Shown: positions 9,837 to 19,125, counted from the first letter of the stretch. The stretch: DNA of 64,000 nt from Streptomyces cellostaticus (GCF_023630175.1 NZ_JALLIN010000008.1:109073-173072); one strand, 5' to 3'. Notes: generated from the sequence alone by a model not told the origin. Program-made: numbers and translations.

Positions 9837-9885
9837 CCGCGCGCACCTCCAGCATGTCTTCCGCTCGGCCCTTCGGTTCGTCCGC

Positions 9886-9912
9886 CTGGCACTCGATGTG
9901 CCCGAGTGCCAG
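9886..9912. promoter_or_regulatory. CIRCE operator (HrcA-binding inverted repeat)
   Basis: CTGGCACTC, nine spacer bases, GAGTGCCAG: a perfect 9-bp inverted repeat with exactly the N9 spacing of CIRCE (consensus TTAGCACTC-N9-GAGTGCTAA). Each arm differs from consensus at two symmetric positions. It lies between the candidate hrcA -10 box and the hrcA start, where bound HrcA would block transcription. Confidence 0.87.
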
Positions 9913-9924
9913 CGTTCCCCGGCC

Positions 9925-9955
9925 AGTGTACGGCCGTGGGGTACTCCCCGGGCAA
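9925..9955 (-). promoter_or_regulatory. Candidate hrcA-dnaJ promoter
   Basis: On the minus strand a TTGCCC box (9955-9950) and a TACACT -10 box (9930-9925) are separated by 19 bp, slightly longer than ideal. The expected start site falls a few bases before the CIRCE repeat, the usual geometry for HrcA-controlled promoters. Confidence 0.5.
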
Positions 9956-9985
9956 GGTCGGCCCCGCCGTACCCCGTCCTACCGC

Positions 9986-9991
9986 TAGCGT
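9986..9991 (+). promoter_or_regulatory. -10 box of a probable leaderless promoter
   Basis: TAGCGT followed by six bases and then the ATG at 9998, so transcription should start at or next to the start codon. No Shine-Dalgarno sequence is visible before this ATG, which supports a leaderless mRNA. Confidence 0.5.
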
Positions 9992-9997
9992 CGCGTC

Positions 9998-10720
9998 ATG
10001 ACCGTGACTTGGGAAGAGCTGGGGTGGGAGCGGTTGGCCGGCGGGGTCGGGCGCTGCCGGCTGCCCGGCTGGGACTGCACCGCGGGCCTGGTGCTGGGGG
10101 CGGGTACGGCCCTGATGGTGGACGCCGGGTCGAGCCTCGCCGAGGGTGCGCGGCTGCGGGAGCAGGCGCAGCGGCTCGCGGGGCACCGTGTGACCCATCT
10201 CGCGCTCACCCATCCCCACTTCGACCACGTCTTCGGGGCGTCCGCCCTGGCCGGGGCCGAGGTGTACGCGGCGGTCGGCATGGACGCGGTGCTGGCGCGC
10301 GGGCGCGAGGAGCTGCGCCTGGACGCCATCAGGAACGGCCTGCCGGTGCCGGACGCCGACGAGGCGGTGGACGCGCCGGCGCGGCCCCGGCACCTGGTCT
10401 GCGGGGAGTGGACCCTGGACCTGGGCGGCGGGCGCCAGGTGCTGCTGGCCAACGTGGGTCCCGGCCACACGGCCCACGATCTGGCGGTGCTGGTGCCGGG
10501 CGACCCGGAGGTCGTCTTCTGCGGCGATCTGGTGGAGGAGTCGGGGGAACCGCAGGCGGGCCCGGACGCGGTGCCGTCCCGCTGGCCGGACGCGCTCGAC
10601 CACCTGCTGTCCCTCGGCGGCGAGGACGCGCTGTACGTACCCGGCCACGGAGCGGTGGTGGACGCGGCGTTCGTACGGCGTCAGCGCGAAGAGCTCGCGG
10701 CTCGCTTCGGCGTGTCATGA
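9998..10720 (+). CDS. MBL-fold metallo-hydrolase
   Basis: 240 residues with the metallo-beta-lactamase zinc motif LTHPHFDHVFG (HxHxD-H), a downstream GPGHTAHDLAVLVP histidine strand, VVFCGDLVEESG (bridging Asp) and YVPGHGAVVD (final His). All metal ligands are present, so it should be an active hydrolase. The family covers lactamases, glyoxalase II-like thioesterases and lactonases; the sequence does not choose between them. A TANNNT box six bases before the ATG and the lack of a ribosome site indicate leaderless translation. The DUF3097 gene follows 34 nt later but has its own -10 box. Confidence 0.88.
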   Translation: MTVTWEELGWERLAGGVGRCRLPGWDCTAGLVLGAGTALMVDAGSSLAEGARLREQAQRLAGHRVTHLALTHPHFDHVFGASALAGAEVYAAVGMDAVLARGREELRLDAIRNGLPVPDADEAVDAPARPRHLVCGEWTLDLGGGRQVLLANVGPGHTAHDLAVLVPGDPEVVFCGDLVEESGEPQAGPDAVPSRWPDALDHLLSLGGEDALYVPGHGAVVDAAFVRRQREELAARFGVS

Positions 10721-10741
10721 GCACGGACCCGCCGGTTCTCC

Positions 10742-10747
10742 TATCGT
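10742..10747 (+). promoter_or_regulatory. -10 box of a probable leaderless promoter for the DUF3097 gene
   Basis: TATCGT followed by seven bases and ATG at 10755. As with the preceding gene there is no ribosome-binding site, which favours ATG 10755 over the GTG at 10749. Confidence 0.45.
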
Positions 10748-10754
10748 CGTGCGA

Positions 10755-11552
10755 ATGCGCCAGTACACCTCCGATCTGACCCCGCCGTGGAAGAAGCCCC
10801 GGCCCGTGCCCGAGGTCGCGGCCCAGCCGGGGCTGGTGGTCGAGGAGCCCGGTACCGGGTTCTGCGGGGCGGTGGTCCGCTGCGAGGCGGGCACGGTGAC
10901 GCTGGAGGACCGCTTCGGCAAGCACCGGGTGTTCCCGCTGGAACCGCGCGGTTTCCTGCTGGAGGGCAGGGTGGTGACCCTGGTGCGGCCGTCGTCGGGT
11001 CCGGCACGGCCCACCCGCACGGCGTCCGGTTCGGTGGCCGTTCCCGGCGCACGCGCGCGCGTGGCCCGCGCCGGCCGCATCTACGTCGAGGGCCGGCACG
11101 ACGCCGAGCTGGTCGAGAAGGTGTGGGGCGACGACCTGCGCGTCGAGGGCGTGGTGGTGGAGTACCTGGAGGGCGTGGACGACCTGCCGTCGATCGTGGC
11201 GGAGTTCGCGCCCGGCCCCGACGCGCGGCTGGGTGTCCTGGTGGACCACCTGGTGCCGGGCACGAAGGAGTGGCGCATCGCCGAGTCGGTGACGAGCGAG
11301 CACGCGCTGGTCGTCGGCCACCCGTACATCGACGTCTGGGAGGCGGTGAAGCCCGCCTCGCTGGGCATCCGGTCCTGGCCCCGCGTCCCGCACGGCCAGG
11401 ACTGGAAGACCGGCGTGTGCCGGTCCCTGGGCTGGCCGGAGAACACGGGCGCGGCCTGGCAGCGGATCCTGTCCCGGGTGCGGTCCTACAAGGACCTGGA
11501 GCCGGAGCTGCTGGGCCGCGTGGAGGAACTGATCGACTTCGTCACGGCGTAG
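10755..11552 (+). CDS. DUF3097-family conserved actinobacterial protein
   Basis: About 265 residues. The opening RQYTSDLTPPWKKPRPVPEV and the central IYVEGRHDAELVEKVWGDDLRVEGVV are characteristic of the DUF3097 family found across Actinobacteria. The central segment resembles a TOPRIM-like fold (acidic EGRHD, later LVDHLVPGTKEWR and VVGHPYIDVWEAVKP), suggesting but not proving nucleic-acid or metal-dependent chemistry. No experimentally defined function is known to me. The start at ATG 10755 is chosen from the -10 box spacing; GTG 10749 would add two residues. It converges on hemW after 217 nt. Confidence 0.85.
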   Translation: MRQYTSDLTPPWKKPRPVPEVAAQPGLVVEEPGTGFCGAVVRCEAGTVTLEDRFGKHRVFPLEPRGFLLEGRVVTLVRPSSGPARPTRTASGSVAVPGARARVARAGRIYVEGRHDAELVEKVWGDDLRVEGVVVEYLEGVDDLPSIVAEFAPGPDARLGVLVDHLVPGTKEWRIAESVTSEHALVVGHPYIDVWEAVKPASLGIRSWPRVPHGQDWKTGVCRSLGWPENTGAAWQRILSRVRSYKDLEPELLGRVEELIDFVTA

Positions 11553-11743
11553 CGGGGAGCGGCGGAAGGCGCCGAAGCGGCGCGTGTCGAGATCGATGCC
11601 GACGGCCGGCGGTGGCACGAGGTCGCCGAACCTACGCGTCCGCCTGCTCCGGTGGTCCGCCGCCAGGCCTGTCCCGGCGGGCCCCGTCCGCCGCGCACCG
11701 TCGGCGGCAGCCCACGAACCACGTCAGGGACGCGATCCCGGCT

Positions 11744-11769
11744 TCCCGCCGGTTCGCCCTCCGGCGGGA
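11744..11769. terminator. Candidate terminator between DUF3097 gene and hemW
   Basis: TCCCGCCGG and CCGGCGGGA form a 9-bp stem with an 8-base loop, immediately past the hemW stop on the minus strand. It could also serve the converging plus-strand gene. No U-tract. The rest of 11553-11743 shows no other feature I can support. Confidence 0.45.
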
Positions 11770-13011
11770 TCAGTCCACCAGGTCCCGCACCACCGCGTCC
11801 GCCAGCAGGCGGCCGCGCAGGGTCAGGACGGCGCGCCCCTCGTCGTACGGGCCCGCCTGGAGGAGGCCGTCGGACAGGGCGCGTCCTGAGGCCGCCAGGC
11901 CCTCCCGACGCAGCAGCGACAGGGGGGCGCCCTCCCGCAGCCGCAGCTCCAGCAGGACCCGCTCCACCCGCCGGTCCTCGTCCGAGAGCAGTTCGCGGCC
12001 CGCGCCCGGGGAACGGCCCGCGGCCAGTGCCGCCGCGTAGGCGCCCGGGTGCTTGACGTTCCACCAGCGGACCCCGCCCACGTGCGAGTGGGCCCCGGGA
12101 CCCGCTCCCCACCAGTCGGCGCCCCGCCAGTACAGCTCGTTGTGCAGACAGCGCCCGGACCGGGACGTGGCCCAGTTGGAGACCTCGTACCACTCGAAGC
12201 CCGCGGCGGACAGCGTCTCCTCGGCGATCAGGTAGCGGTCCGCGTGGACGTCGTCGTCCGTCGCCGGGACCTCGCCGCGGCGGATGCGCCGGGCGAGCTG
12301 GGTGCCCTCCTCCACGATCAGGGCATAGGCGCTGACGTGGTCGGGGCCCGCGCCGACCGCCGCGTCGAGCGAGGCCCGCCAGTCGTCGTCGCTCTCCCCG
12401 GGAGTGCCGTAGATCAGGTCCAGGTTGACATGCTCGAAGCCGGCCGCCCGGGCCTCGGCCACACATGCCTCGGGGCGTCCGGGGGTGTGCGTGCGGTCGA
12501 GCACGCGCAGCACGTGCTGCCGCGCGCTCTGCATGCCGAACGAGATCCGGTTGAAGCCGCCCTCCCGGAGGGTGGCGAGGTACGCCGGGTCGACCGACTC
12601 CGGGTTCGCCTCGGTCGTGATCTCCGCGTCCGGCGCGAGACCGAACTCGTCGCGGATCGCCGCCAGCGCCCGCACCAGGTCGGCCGCGGCCAGCAGGGTG
12701 GGCGTGCCGCCGCCCACGAAGACGGTACGGACCTGGCGGGGGTCGTCGCCCAGGACCTTCCGCGCCAGCCGGATCTCGTCCGTCAGGGTGTCCGCGTAGT
12801 TGTCCCGGGACGCGAGCACACCGCCGGTGCCGCGCAGCTCGGTGGCGGTGTACGTGTTGAAGTCGCAGTAGCCGCAGCGGGTCGCGCAGTACGGGACGTG
12901 CAGGTAGAACCCTAGGGGGCGGCCGGCGGCCCCGGCGAGCGCGGAGGCGGGCAGCGCGCCGTCGTCGGGGACGGGCTCACCGTCGGGGAGTGCGGAAGGC
13001 ATGCCCCCCAT
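11770..13011 (-). CDS. hemW: HemW, radical SAM heme chaperone (coproporphyrinogen oxidase-like)
   Basis: 413-residue radical SAM protein. The 4Fe-4S motif CATRCGYC (CxxxCxxC) lies in GFYLHVPYCATRCGYCDF, followed by YADTLTDEIRLA, VFVGGGTPTLL and TTEANPESVDP, all standard for the HemN/HemW family. It lacks the N-terminal residues of true oxygen-independent coproporphyrinogen oxidases, and members in this context are HemW heme-insertion chaperones. It starts 18 nt after the stop of the SpoIIE-type phosphatase gene, so co-transcription is likely. The first 25 residues are variable; ATG 13011 and an internal ATG nine bases later are both possible. Confidence 0.92.
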   Translation of the reverse strand: MGGMPSALPDGEPVPDDGALPASALAGAAGRPLGFYLHVPYCATRCGYCDFNTYTATELRGTGGVLASRDNYADTLTDEIRLARKVLGDDPRQVRTVFVGGGTPTLLAAADLVRALAAIRDEFGLAPDAEITTEANPESVDPAYLATLREGGFNRISFGMQSARQHVLRVLDRTHTPGRPEACVAEARAAGFEHVNLDLIYGTPGESDDDWRASLDAAVGAGPDHVSAYALIVEEGTQLARRIRRGEVPATDDDVHADRYLIAEETLSAAGFEWYEVSNWATSRSGRCLHNELYWRGADWWGAGPGAHSHVGGVRWWNVKHPGAYAAALAAGRSPGAGRELLSDEDRRVERVLLELRLREGAPLSLLRREGLAASGRALSDGLLQAGPYDEGRAVLTLRGRLLADAVVRDLVD

Positions 13012-13029
13012 TGTCCCGTACGGCGGGAC

Positions 13030-14841
13030 TCACCCCGCCTGGAGCACCAGCAGGGCCAGGTCGTCCTCGGGCCGGCCCCCGCCGAAGTCGTGCACGAGGC
13101 GGCGGATCCGCTCGGCTATCTCCTCGGCGTTCAGGCCCGCGCAGCCGGACAGGGCCCGGGCGAGCCCGTCGCCGTCGTCGAACTGGCGGGAGCCGGAGCG
13201 CCGCTCGGTGACGCCGTCGGTGACGCACAGCATGCTGTCGCCGGGCCGCAGCTCGACGGTCTCGCTGGTGTAGGTCTCGTCCTCCACCACGCCGAGCAGG
13301 GTCTGCGGGCGGGCCGCGGTGCGCACCTCGCCGTCGGGGCGCAGCAGCAGTGGCAGGGGGTGCCCGGCGGAGGCGAGGGTGCAGCGGACGCCGCCGTCGG
13401 CGTGGGGCGTCAGCTCGCCGTAGAGCAGGGACAGGAAGCGTGTCTGCGGTCCGTCCCCGGCGGCCACGGGGCGGCCGCCGGCCGCGACCAGCGTGCGGGC
13501 GGCGGCGTCGGCGGCCTCGGTGGCGTCGTCGAGGAGGAGCTGGTTGAGCCGGTCCAGGACGTCGGCGACCCGGTACCCCTCGCGGGCCAGCAGGCGCAGC
13601 CACGGCCGGGCGAGCCCGATCACGACGGCCGCCTCCGGGCCCTTGCCCTGGACGTCGCCCACGGCGAAGCACCAGCGGCCGTCGCCCGCCGGGAACAGGT
13701 CGTAGAAGTCGCCGCTCGGGCCGCCCTTGTCGCGGGGTTCGTAGACGAGGGCGCTGCTCATGCCGGGGATCTCGGCCACCGCCCCGGGCAGCAGCCCGCG
13801 CTGCAGGACGGCGCTGATGGTGGCCTGCCGGGCGTACTGGCGGGCCGCGCCGATGGCGAGGGCCACCCGGCGGCTCAGGTCCTCCACCAGACCGGTCACC
13901 TCATCGGGGAACCGGGGCTGTCCGCACCGCCCGAGGACCAGGGTGCCGAGCGGGCGGCCGCCGGCCATGAGGCGGAAGGCGAGGGCCGTGCCGTGGGTGC
14001 CGAGCGCCTCGCCGGGCCACGGGTAGGGCTCCGGGTCGGGGCGCAGGCACTCCGGTGGCCGGGGCGGTTGCTTCTCCAGGGCGAGGTGCAGTTCCTCGGC
14101 GCGGTCCTCGTCCGCCACCCACACCCGGGCGGGTACGAGGCCGTCGCCGCCGCGTACGGTCGCCTCGTCCTCCAGCCAGACCGCGCACCAGTCGGCGAGC
14201 CGGGGCACGATCAGCCGGCCGGTGAGGGCGGCGACCAGGTTCTCGTCGAGCTGTCCGGCCAGCAGGTCGGAGGCCTCGGCGAGGAAGGAGAGCGCGCCCC
14301 GGCCGAGCCAGTCCCGGTCGCGTCCGGCTCCCTGCGGCCGCGGGGCGAGGACCTCGGCGACGCCCAGGTCGGGGGCGGACGGGTCCAGGGGTTCGCCGCC
14401 GGGCCGCAGCCGCGCCCAGACGGTCTTGCCGTCCCGGCGGTAGGTGACGCCCCAGGTCTCCGCGAGGGTGGCGACCAGGCGCAGCCCGCGCCCGTACTCC
14501 TGCGTCTCGTGCGGTGCCTCGCCGGCACCGGGATCGCGCGGGGCGCGGCACGGATGGCGGTCGCCGACCTCGACGACGAGGGCTCCGGACGCCTCCAGAC
14601 GCCAGTCCACGTCGATGTCGGTGCCCGCGTGGACGACGGCGTTGGTGACGAGTTCGCTGACGACGGCCATGGCGTCGTCCACGAACCGCCGGGGCGCCTG
14701 GGGGACGTCGGCGAGCGCGGCGCGCACCAGGGCGCGGGCGGAGCCCGGGGCGAGCGGACTGCCCGGCAGGCCGGCGTGCCCGCGCACCGTCGGGGCGGGG
14801 GCGTCGTTCTCCCGTTGCGTCGGTATGGCCGCCATGTCCAT
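13030..14841 (-). CDS. HATPase-GAF-SpoIIE (PP2C-type) regulatory phosphatase
   Basis: About 603 residues in three parts. Residues ~25-150 form an RsbW-like ATPase domain with N-box SELVTNAVVHA and G2 loop YGRGLRLVA. Residues ~190-340 are GAF-like, and the C-terminal ~230 residues are a SpoIIE/PP2C phosphatase with metal-binding GDFYD, GDVQGKG, CVTDGVTE and PEDDLALLV all intact. Such proteins combine an anti-sigma-type kinase and a partner phosphatase acting on anti-anti-sigma factors, here probably responding to a ligand of the GAF domain. No sigma-factor or STAS gene is adjacent, so the target is unknown. ATG 14841 is chosen because upstream residues look non-coding. Confidence 0.88.
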   Translation of the reverse strand: MDMAAIPTQRENDAPAPTVRGHAGLPGSPLAPGSARALVRAALADVPQAPRRFVDDAMAVVSELVTNAVVHAGTDIDVDWRLEASGALVVEVGDRHPCRAPRDPGAGEAPHETQEYGRGLRLVATLAETWGVTYRRDGKTVWARLRPGGEPLDPSAPDLGVAEVLAPRPQGAGRDRDWLGRGALSFLAEASDLLAGQLDENLVAALTGRLIVPRLADWCAVWLEDEATVRGGDGLVPARVWVADEDRAEELHLALEKQPPRPPECLRPDPEPYPWPGEALGTHGTALAFRLMAGGRPLGTLVLGRCGQPRFPDEVTGLVEDLSRRVALAIGAARQYARQATISAVLQRGLLPGAVAEIPGMSSALVYEPRDKGGPSGDFYDLFPAGDGRWCFAVGDVQGKGPEAAVVIGLARPWLRLLAREGYRVADVLDRLNQLLLDDATEAADAAARTLVAAGGRPVAAGDGPQTRFLSLLYGELTPHADGGVRCTLASAGHPLPLLLRPDGEVRTAARPQTLLGVVEDETYTSETVELRPGDSMLCVTDGVTERRSGSRQFDDGDGLARALSGCAGLNAEEIAERIRRLVHDFGGGRPEDDLALLVLQAG

Positions 14842-15025
14842 GCGGCCAGGGTGACAGACCGGACGCGAGCCTAAGCGGTGAGTCACCGAAGCGGGCGGCA
14901 ACGCGTGAGAACTGTGCTACCGAGGCGCAGGAAGACGGTCAGTTCCGGACGGGAAGCGGCGCGAGTCGTAAGGGGGCGGGGACCGCACCGGGCGCGGCCC
15001 CCGCCGTCCTCACGCTTCGGCGGCG

Positions 15026-16900
15026 TCAGGATTCACGGGTTCCCGCGTACATCTCGTCGATGAGGTGCTTGTACTCCCGCTCCACGACGGGCCGCTTCAG
15101 CTTCAGGCTCGGCGTGATCTCGCCGTGCTCCACATCGAGGTCACGGGGCAGCAGCCGGTACTTCTTGATGGTCTGCCAGCGCTGCAGGCCCTCGTTGAGC
15201 TCCTTGACGTAGCCGTCGACCATCTCGACGGTCTGCGGCGCGGCCACCACCTCGGCGTACGACCTGCCGTCGAGTCCGTTGTCCTTGGCCCACTGCAGGA
15301 TGGCGGCCTCGTCGAGGGCGATGAGGGCGGTGCAGTAGTTCCGGTCGGCGCCGTGCACCAGGATGTTGGAGACGTACGGGCACACCGCCTTGAACTGGCC
15401 CTCGACCTCGGCCGGGGCGACGTACTTGCCGCCGGAGGTCTTGATGAGGTCCTTCTTGCGGTCGGTGATCCGCAGGTAGCCGTCGGGGGACAGCTCGCCG
15501 ATGTCACCGGTGTGGAACCAGCCGTCGGACTCCAGCACCTCGGCGGTCTTCTCGGGCTGCTGGTGGTAGCCGTCCATGATGCCGGGGCCGCGCAGCAGGA
15601 TCTCGCCGTCGTCGGCGATGCGGACCTCGGTGCCGGGCAGGGGCTTGCCGACGGTGCCGGTGCGGTAGGCCTCGCCGGGGTTGACGAAGGAGGCCGCGGA
15701 GGACTCGGTGAGGCCGTAGCCCTCCAGGATGTGGATGCCGGCGCCGGCGAAGAAGAAGCCGATCTCGGGGGCCAGCGCGGAGGCGCCGGAGACACAGGCG
15801 CGCAGCCGCCCGCCGAAGGCCTCGCGGAGCTTGCCGTAGACGAGGGTGTCGGCGACCTTGTGCTTGGAGGCCAGGCCGAACGGCACCGAGTGGGCGCCGG
15901 TGCGGCGGAAGTTGTCCTGCGAGACCTTGGCGTACTCGCGGGCCACCTCGGCGGCCCACTGGAAGATCTTGTACTTGGCCGCACCGCCCTCGCGGGCCTT
16001 GGCCGCGACGCCGTTGTACACCTTCTCGAAGATGCGCGGCACGGCCGCCATGTACGTCGGCCGCACCACCGGGAGATTCTCGATGATCTTGTCGACCCGG
16101 CCGTCGACCGCGGTGACGTGCCCGACCTCGATCTGCCCCGAGGTGAGCACCTTGCCGAAGACGTGCGCCAGCGGCAGCCACAGGTACTGCACGTCGTTCC
16201 CGTCGACCAGACCGGTCGCGGCGATCGCCTTGGCCATGTACGCCCAGTTGTCGTGCGGCAGGCGCACGCCCTTGGGGCGGCCGGTGGTGCCCGAGGTGTA
16301 GATCAGGGTGGCGAGCTGGTCCCCGGTGATCGCACCGACCCGCTCCTTGATCAGCTCGGGGTGCTTCTCCAGATGGGCGGCGCCGCGCTGCTCCAGCTCG
16401 GCGAGGGTGGTCACCCAGTCGTCGGTCTCGACGCCGGCCGGGTCGATGACGACGACCTTGGTCAGCGCGGGCAGCTCGGCGCGCTTCTCCACGGCCTTGG
16501 CGAGCTGGGCCGCGTCCTCGGCGATCAGCACCCTGCTGTCGGAGTCCGAGAGGATGAACGCCGACTCGTCGGCGTTGGTCTGCGGGTAGATCGTGGTGGT
16601 GGCACCGCCCGCGCACATGATGCCGAGGTCGGCGAGGATCCACTCGACCCGGGTGGAGGCGGCGAGCGCCACCCGCTGCTCCGGCTGGAGGCCCAGTTCG
16701 ATGAGGCCGGCGGCGATGGCGTAGACCCGCTCGGCCGCCTCGCCCCAGGTCAGCGACCTCCAGTCGTCGGGACCCTCCCCGGAGGCCGGGGGCACGGGAT
16801 GGCGGTAGGCCTCGGCGTCCGGTGTGGCCGCCACGCGCTCCAGGAAGAGGGCCGCCACGGACGGCGGACGGTTCTCGATCAGGGTCTGTGTGTCGCTCAC
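15026..16900 (-). CDS. Long-chain fatty acid-CoA ligase (AMP-forming)
   Basis: 624-residue ANL-superfamily enzyme. Motifs: P-loop YTSGTTGRPKGVRLPH, A5-type GYGLTESSA, and the hinge region WFHTGDIGELSPDGYLRITDRKKDLI with the catalytic lysine near KTSGGKYVAP. The FACS-type C-terminus and length indicate long-chain acyl-CoA synthetase, which activates fatty acids for beta-oxidation or lipid synthesis. The GTG start at 16900 has a strong GGAGG site five bases upstream. The 261-nt gap after lepA contains a palindrome at 16983-16992 within the likely promoter, a candidate site for an acyl-CoA-responsive repressor. Confidence 0.93.
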   Translation of the reverse strand: MSDTQTLIENRPPSVAALFLERVAATPDAEAYRHPVPPASGEGPDDWRSLTWGEAAERVYAIAAGLIELGLQPEQRVALAASTRVEWILADLGIMCAGGATTTIYPQTNADESAFILSDSDSRVLIAEDAAQLAKAVEKRAELPALTKVVVIDPAGVETDDWVTTLAELEQRGAAHLEKHPELIKERVGAITGDQLATLIYTSGTTGRPKGVRLPHDNWAYMAKAIAATGLVDGNDVQYLWLPLAHVFGKVLTSGQIEVGHVTAVDGRVDKIIENLPVVRPTYMAAVPRIFEKVYNGVAAKAREGGAAKYKIFQWAAEVAREYAKVSQDNFRRTGAHSVPFGLASKHKVADTLVYGKLREAFGGRLRACVSGASALAPEIGFFFAGAGIHILEGYGLTESSAASFVNPGEAYRTGTVGKPLPGTEVRIADDGEILLRGPGIMDGYHQQPEKTAEVLESDGWFHTGDIGELSPDGYLRITDRKKDLIKTSGGKYVAPAEVEGQFKAVCPYVSNILVHGADRNYCTALIALDEAAILQWAKDNGLDGRSYAEVVAAPQTVEMVDGYVKELNEGLQRWQTIKKYRLLPRDLDVEHGEITPSLKLKRPVVEREYKHLIDEMYAGTRES

Positions 16901-16982
16901 GACATCCTCCGGGGCCCGCGACGGTGCGGCTGGCTCAGGTGCGGCTGGGTTGACTCACGGTGGGATTGGGACTCGTTGTTTA

Positions 16983-16992
16983 ACTCGCGAGT
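16983..16992. promoter_or_regulatory. Palindromic operator candidate upstream of the fatty acid-CoA ligase
   Basis: ACTCGCGAGT is a perfect 10-bp palindrome in an AT-rich patch (TTAACTCGCGAGTAACTAT) 83-92 nt upstream of the GTG start. It overlaps TANNNT-like hexamers on the minus strand. Position and symmetry fit a TetR-type repressor site; the regulator is unknown. Confidence 0.4.
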
Positions 16993-17087
16993 AACTATCG
17001 AGCAGGCATCAGGGTAAGGGGCGACCGGCCGCTGCGTAAGGGGCACCGGCCTGTCACTTTCCCCGCGGCGCGGTGCCACGCGCGCAC

Positions 17088-17121
17088 AGGGGCCCGCCGC
17101 GCTTTCGCACGACGAGCCCCT
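17088..17121 (-). terminator. Weak candidate terminator after lepA
   Basis: AGGGGC at 17088-17093 pairs with GCCCCT at 17116-17121, extendable through partly paired G/C-rich sequence, about 40 nt beyond the lepA stop. A smaller GTAACC/GGTTAC stem spans the stop codon itself (17151-17165). Confidence 0.3.
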
Positions 17122-17161
17122 CGGTGTCCGTTTTGCGCATGTGACCGGCTGTAACCTCCGG

Positions 17162-19036
17162 TTACTTCTTGCCCTTGCCCGACCCCGCGCTGTCATCGCT
17201 GGACAGGACGGCGATGAAGGCCTCCTGCGGAACCTCCACGGAACCCACCATCTTCATCCGCTTCTTGCCTTCCTTCTGCTTCTCCAGCAGCTTCCGCTTG
17301 CGGGAGATGTCGCCGCCGTAGCACTTGGCGAGGACGTCCTTGCGGATGGCGCGGATGGTCTCGCGGGCGATGACCCGGGAGCCGATGGCGGCCTGGATGG
17401 GCACCTCGAAGGCCTGCCGCGGGATGAGCTCGCGCAGCTTGGCGACGAGCCGCACGCCGTACGCGTAGGCCGCGTCCTTGTGGGTGATCGCCGAGAAGGC
17501 GTCCACCTTGTCGCCGTGCAGCAGGATGTCGACCTTGACCAGGCTCGACGTCTGCTCGCCGGTGGGCTCGTAGTCCAGCGAGGCGTAGCCGCGGGTCTTG
17601 GACTTCAGCTGGTCGAAGAAGTCGAAGACGATCTCCGCGAGCGGCAGCGTGTAGCGGATCTCGACCCGGTCCTCCGAGAGGTAGTCCATGCCGAGCAGGG
17701 TGCCGCGCCGGGTCTGGCACAGCTCCATGATCGAGCCGATGAACTCGGTGGGCGCCAGGATGGTGGCGCGCACGACGGGCTCGTAGACCTCGTTGATCTT
17801 GCCTTCGGGGAACTCGCTGGGGTTGGTGACCGTGTGCTCGGTGCCGTCCTCCATGAGCACGCGGTAGACCACGTTGGGGGCGGTGGCGATCAGGTCCAGC
17901 CCGAACTCGCGCTCCAGCCGCTCGCGGATCACGTCCAGGTGCAGCAGGCCGAGGAAACCGACGCGGAAACCGAAGCCGAGGGCGGCGGACGTCTCCGGCT
18001 CGTAGACCAGCGCGGCGTCGTTGAGCTGCAGCTTGTCCAGGGCCTCGCGCAGCTCGGGGTAGTCGGAGCCGTCCAGCGGATACAGGCCCGAGAAGACCAT
18101 GGGCTTGGGGTCCTTGTAGCCGCCGAGCGGCTCCGTGGCGCCCTTGGCCTGGCTGGTGACGGTGTCACCGACCTTGGACTGGCGGACGTCCTTCACACCG
18201 GTGATCAGGTAGCCCACCTCACCCACGCCGAGGCCGTCGGCGGGGAGCATCTCGGGCGAGTTGGTCCCGATCTCCAGCAGCTCGTGCGTGGCGCCCGTCG
18301 ACATCATGCGGATGCGCTCGCGCTTGTTGAGCTGGCCGTCGATGACACGGACGTACGTCACGACACCGCGGTAGGAGTCGTAGACCGAGTCGAAGATCAT
18401 CGCGCGGGCGGGGGCGTCGGCGACCCCGACCGGCGCCGGGATCTCCCTGACCACCTTGTTCAGCAGGGCGTCGACGCCCAGACCGGTCTTGGCGGAGACC
18501 TTGAGGACGTCGTCCGGGTCGCAGCCGACCAGGTTCGCCAGCTCCTCGGCGAACTTCTCCGGCTGCGCGGCCGGCAGGTCGATCTTGTTCAGCACGGGGA
18601 TGATCGTGAGGTCGTTCTCCATCGCCAGGTAGAGGTTGGCGAGGGTCTGCGCCTCGATGCCCTGGGCGGCGTCGACGAGGAGGATGGTCCCCTCACAGGC
18701 GGCCAGTGACCGCGACACCTCGTAGGTGAAGTCGACGTGCCCCGGAGTGTCGATCATGTTGAGGATGTGGGCCGTGCCCTGGTCGGGGCCCTCGGTCGGG
18801 GCCCAGGGCAGACGCACCGCCTGGGACTTGATCGTGATGCCGCGCTCGCGCTCGATGTCCATCCGGTCGAGGTACTGAGCACGCATCTGCCGCTGCTCGA
18901 CCACACCGGTCAGCTGGAGCATCCGGTCGGCGAGCGTGGACTTGCCGTGGTCGATGTGCGCGATGATGCAGAAGTTGCGGATCAGGGCCGGGTCGGTGCG
19001 GCTCGGCTCGGGCACATGGTTAGGGGTCGCGGGCAC
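17162..19036 (-). CDS. lepA: Elongation factor 4 (LepA)
   Basis: 624 residues. GTPase motifs are all present: AHIDHGKST (G1), DTPGHVDF (G3) and NKIDLP (G4), followed by domain II, an EF-G-like domain and the LepA-specific C-terminal domain ending [20 protein letters not shown]. LepA is a ribosome-associated GTPase that affects translation initiation and fidelity under stress. GTG at 19036 is preferred: it gives the usual short N-terminus before [11 protein letters not shown], whereas an ATG 60 bases upstream adds unconserved residues. Divergent from rpsT with about 225 nt between the genes. Confidence 0.96.
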   Translation of the reverse strand: MPATPNHVPEPSRTDPALIRNFCIIAHIDHGKSTLADRMLQLTGVVEQRQMRAQYLDRMDIERERGITIKSQAVRLPWAPTEGPDQGTAHILNMIDTPGHVDFTYEVSRSLAACEGTILLVDAAQGIEAQTLANLYLAMENDLTIIPVLNKIDLPAAQPEKFAEELANLVGCDPDDVLKVSAKTGLGVDALLNKVVREIPAPVGVADAPARAMIFDSVYDSYRGVVTYVRVIDGQLNKRERIRMMSTGATHELLEIGTNSPEMLPADGLGVGEVGYLITGVKDVRQSKVGDTVTSQAKGATEPLGGYKDPKPMVFSGLYPLDGSDYPELREALDKLQLNDAALVYEPETSAALGFGFRVGFLGLLHLDVIRERLEREFGLDLIATAPNVVYRVLMEDGTEHTVTNPSEFPEGKINEVYEPVVRATILAPTEFIGSIMELCQTRRGTLLGMDYLSEDRVEIRYTLPLAEIVFDFFDQLKSKTRGYASLDYEPTGEQTSSLVKVDILLHGDKVDAFSAITHKDAAYAYGVRLVAKLRELIPRQAFEVPIQAAIGSRVIARETIRAIRKDVLAKCYGGDISRKRKLLEKQKEGKKRMKMVGSVEVPQEAFIAVLSSDDSAGSGKGKK

Positions 19037-19125
19037 GCAGGGTCCTGTCTCTTGAGGCGCCTTATGCCTCGGGTCGGATCGATACGTAGTCTCCATGGTC
19101 CCACGCGGAGGGACCGGAGACCGTT

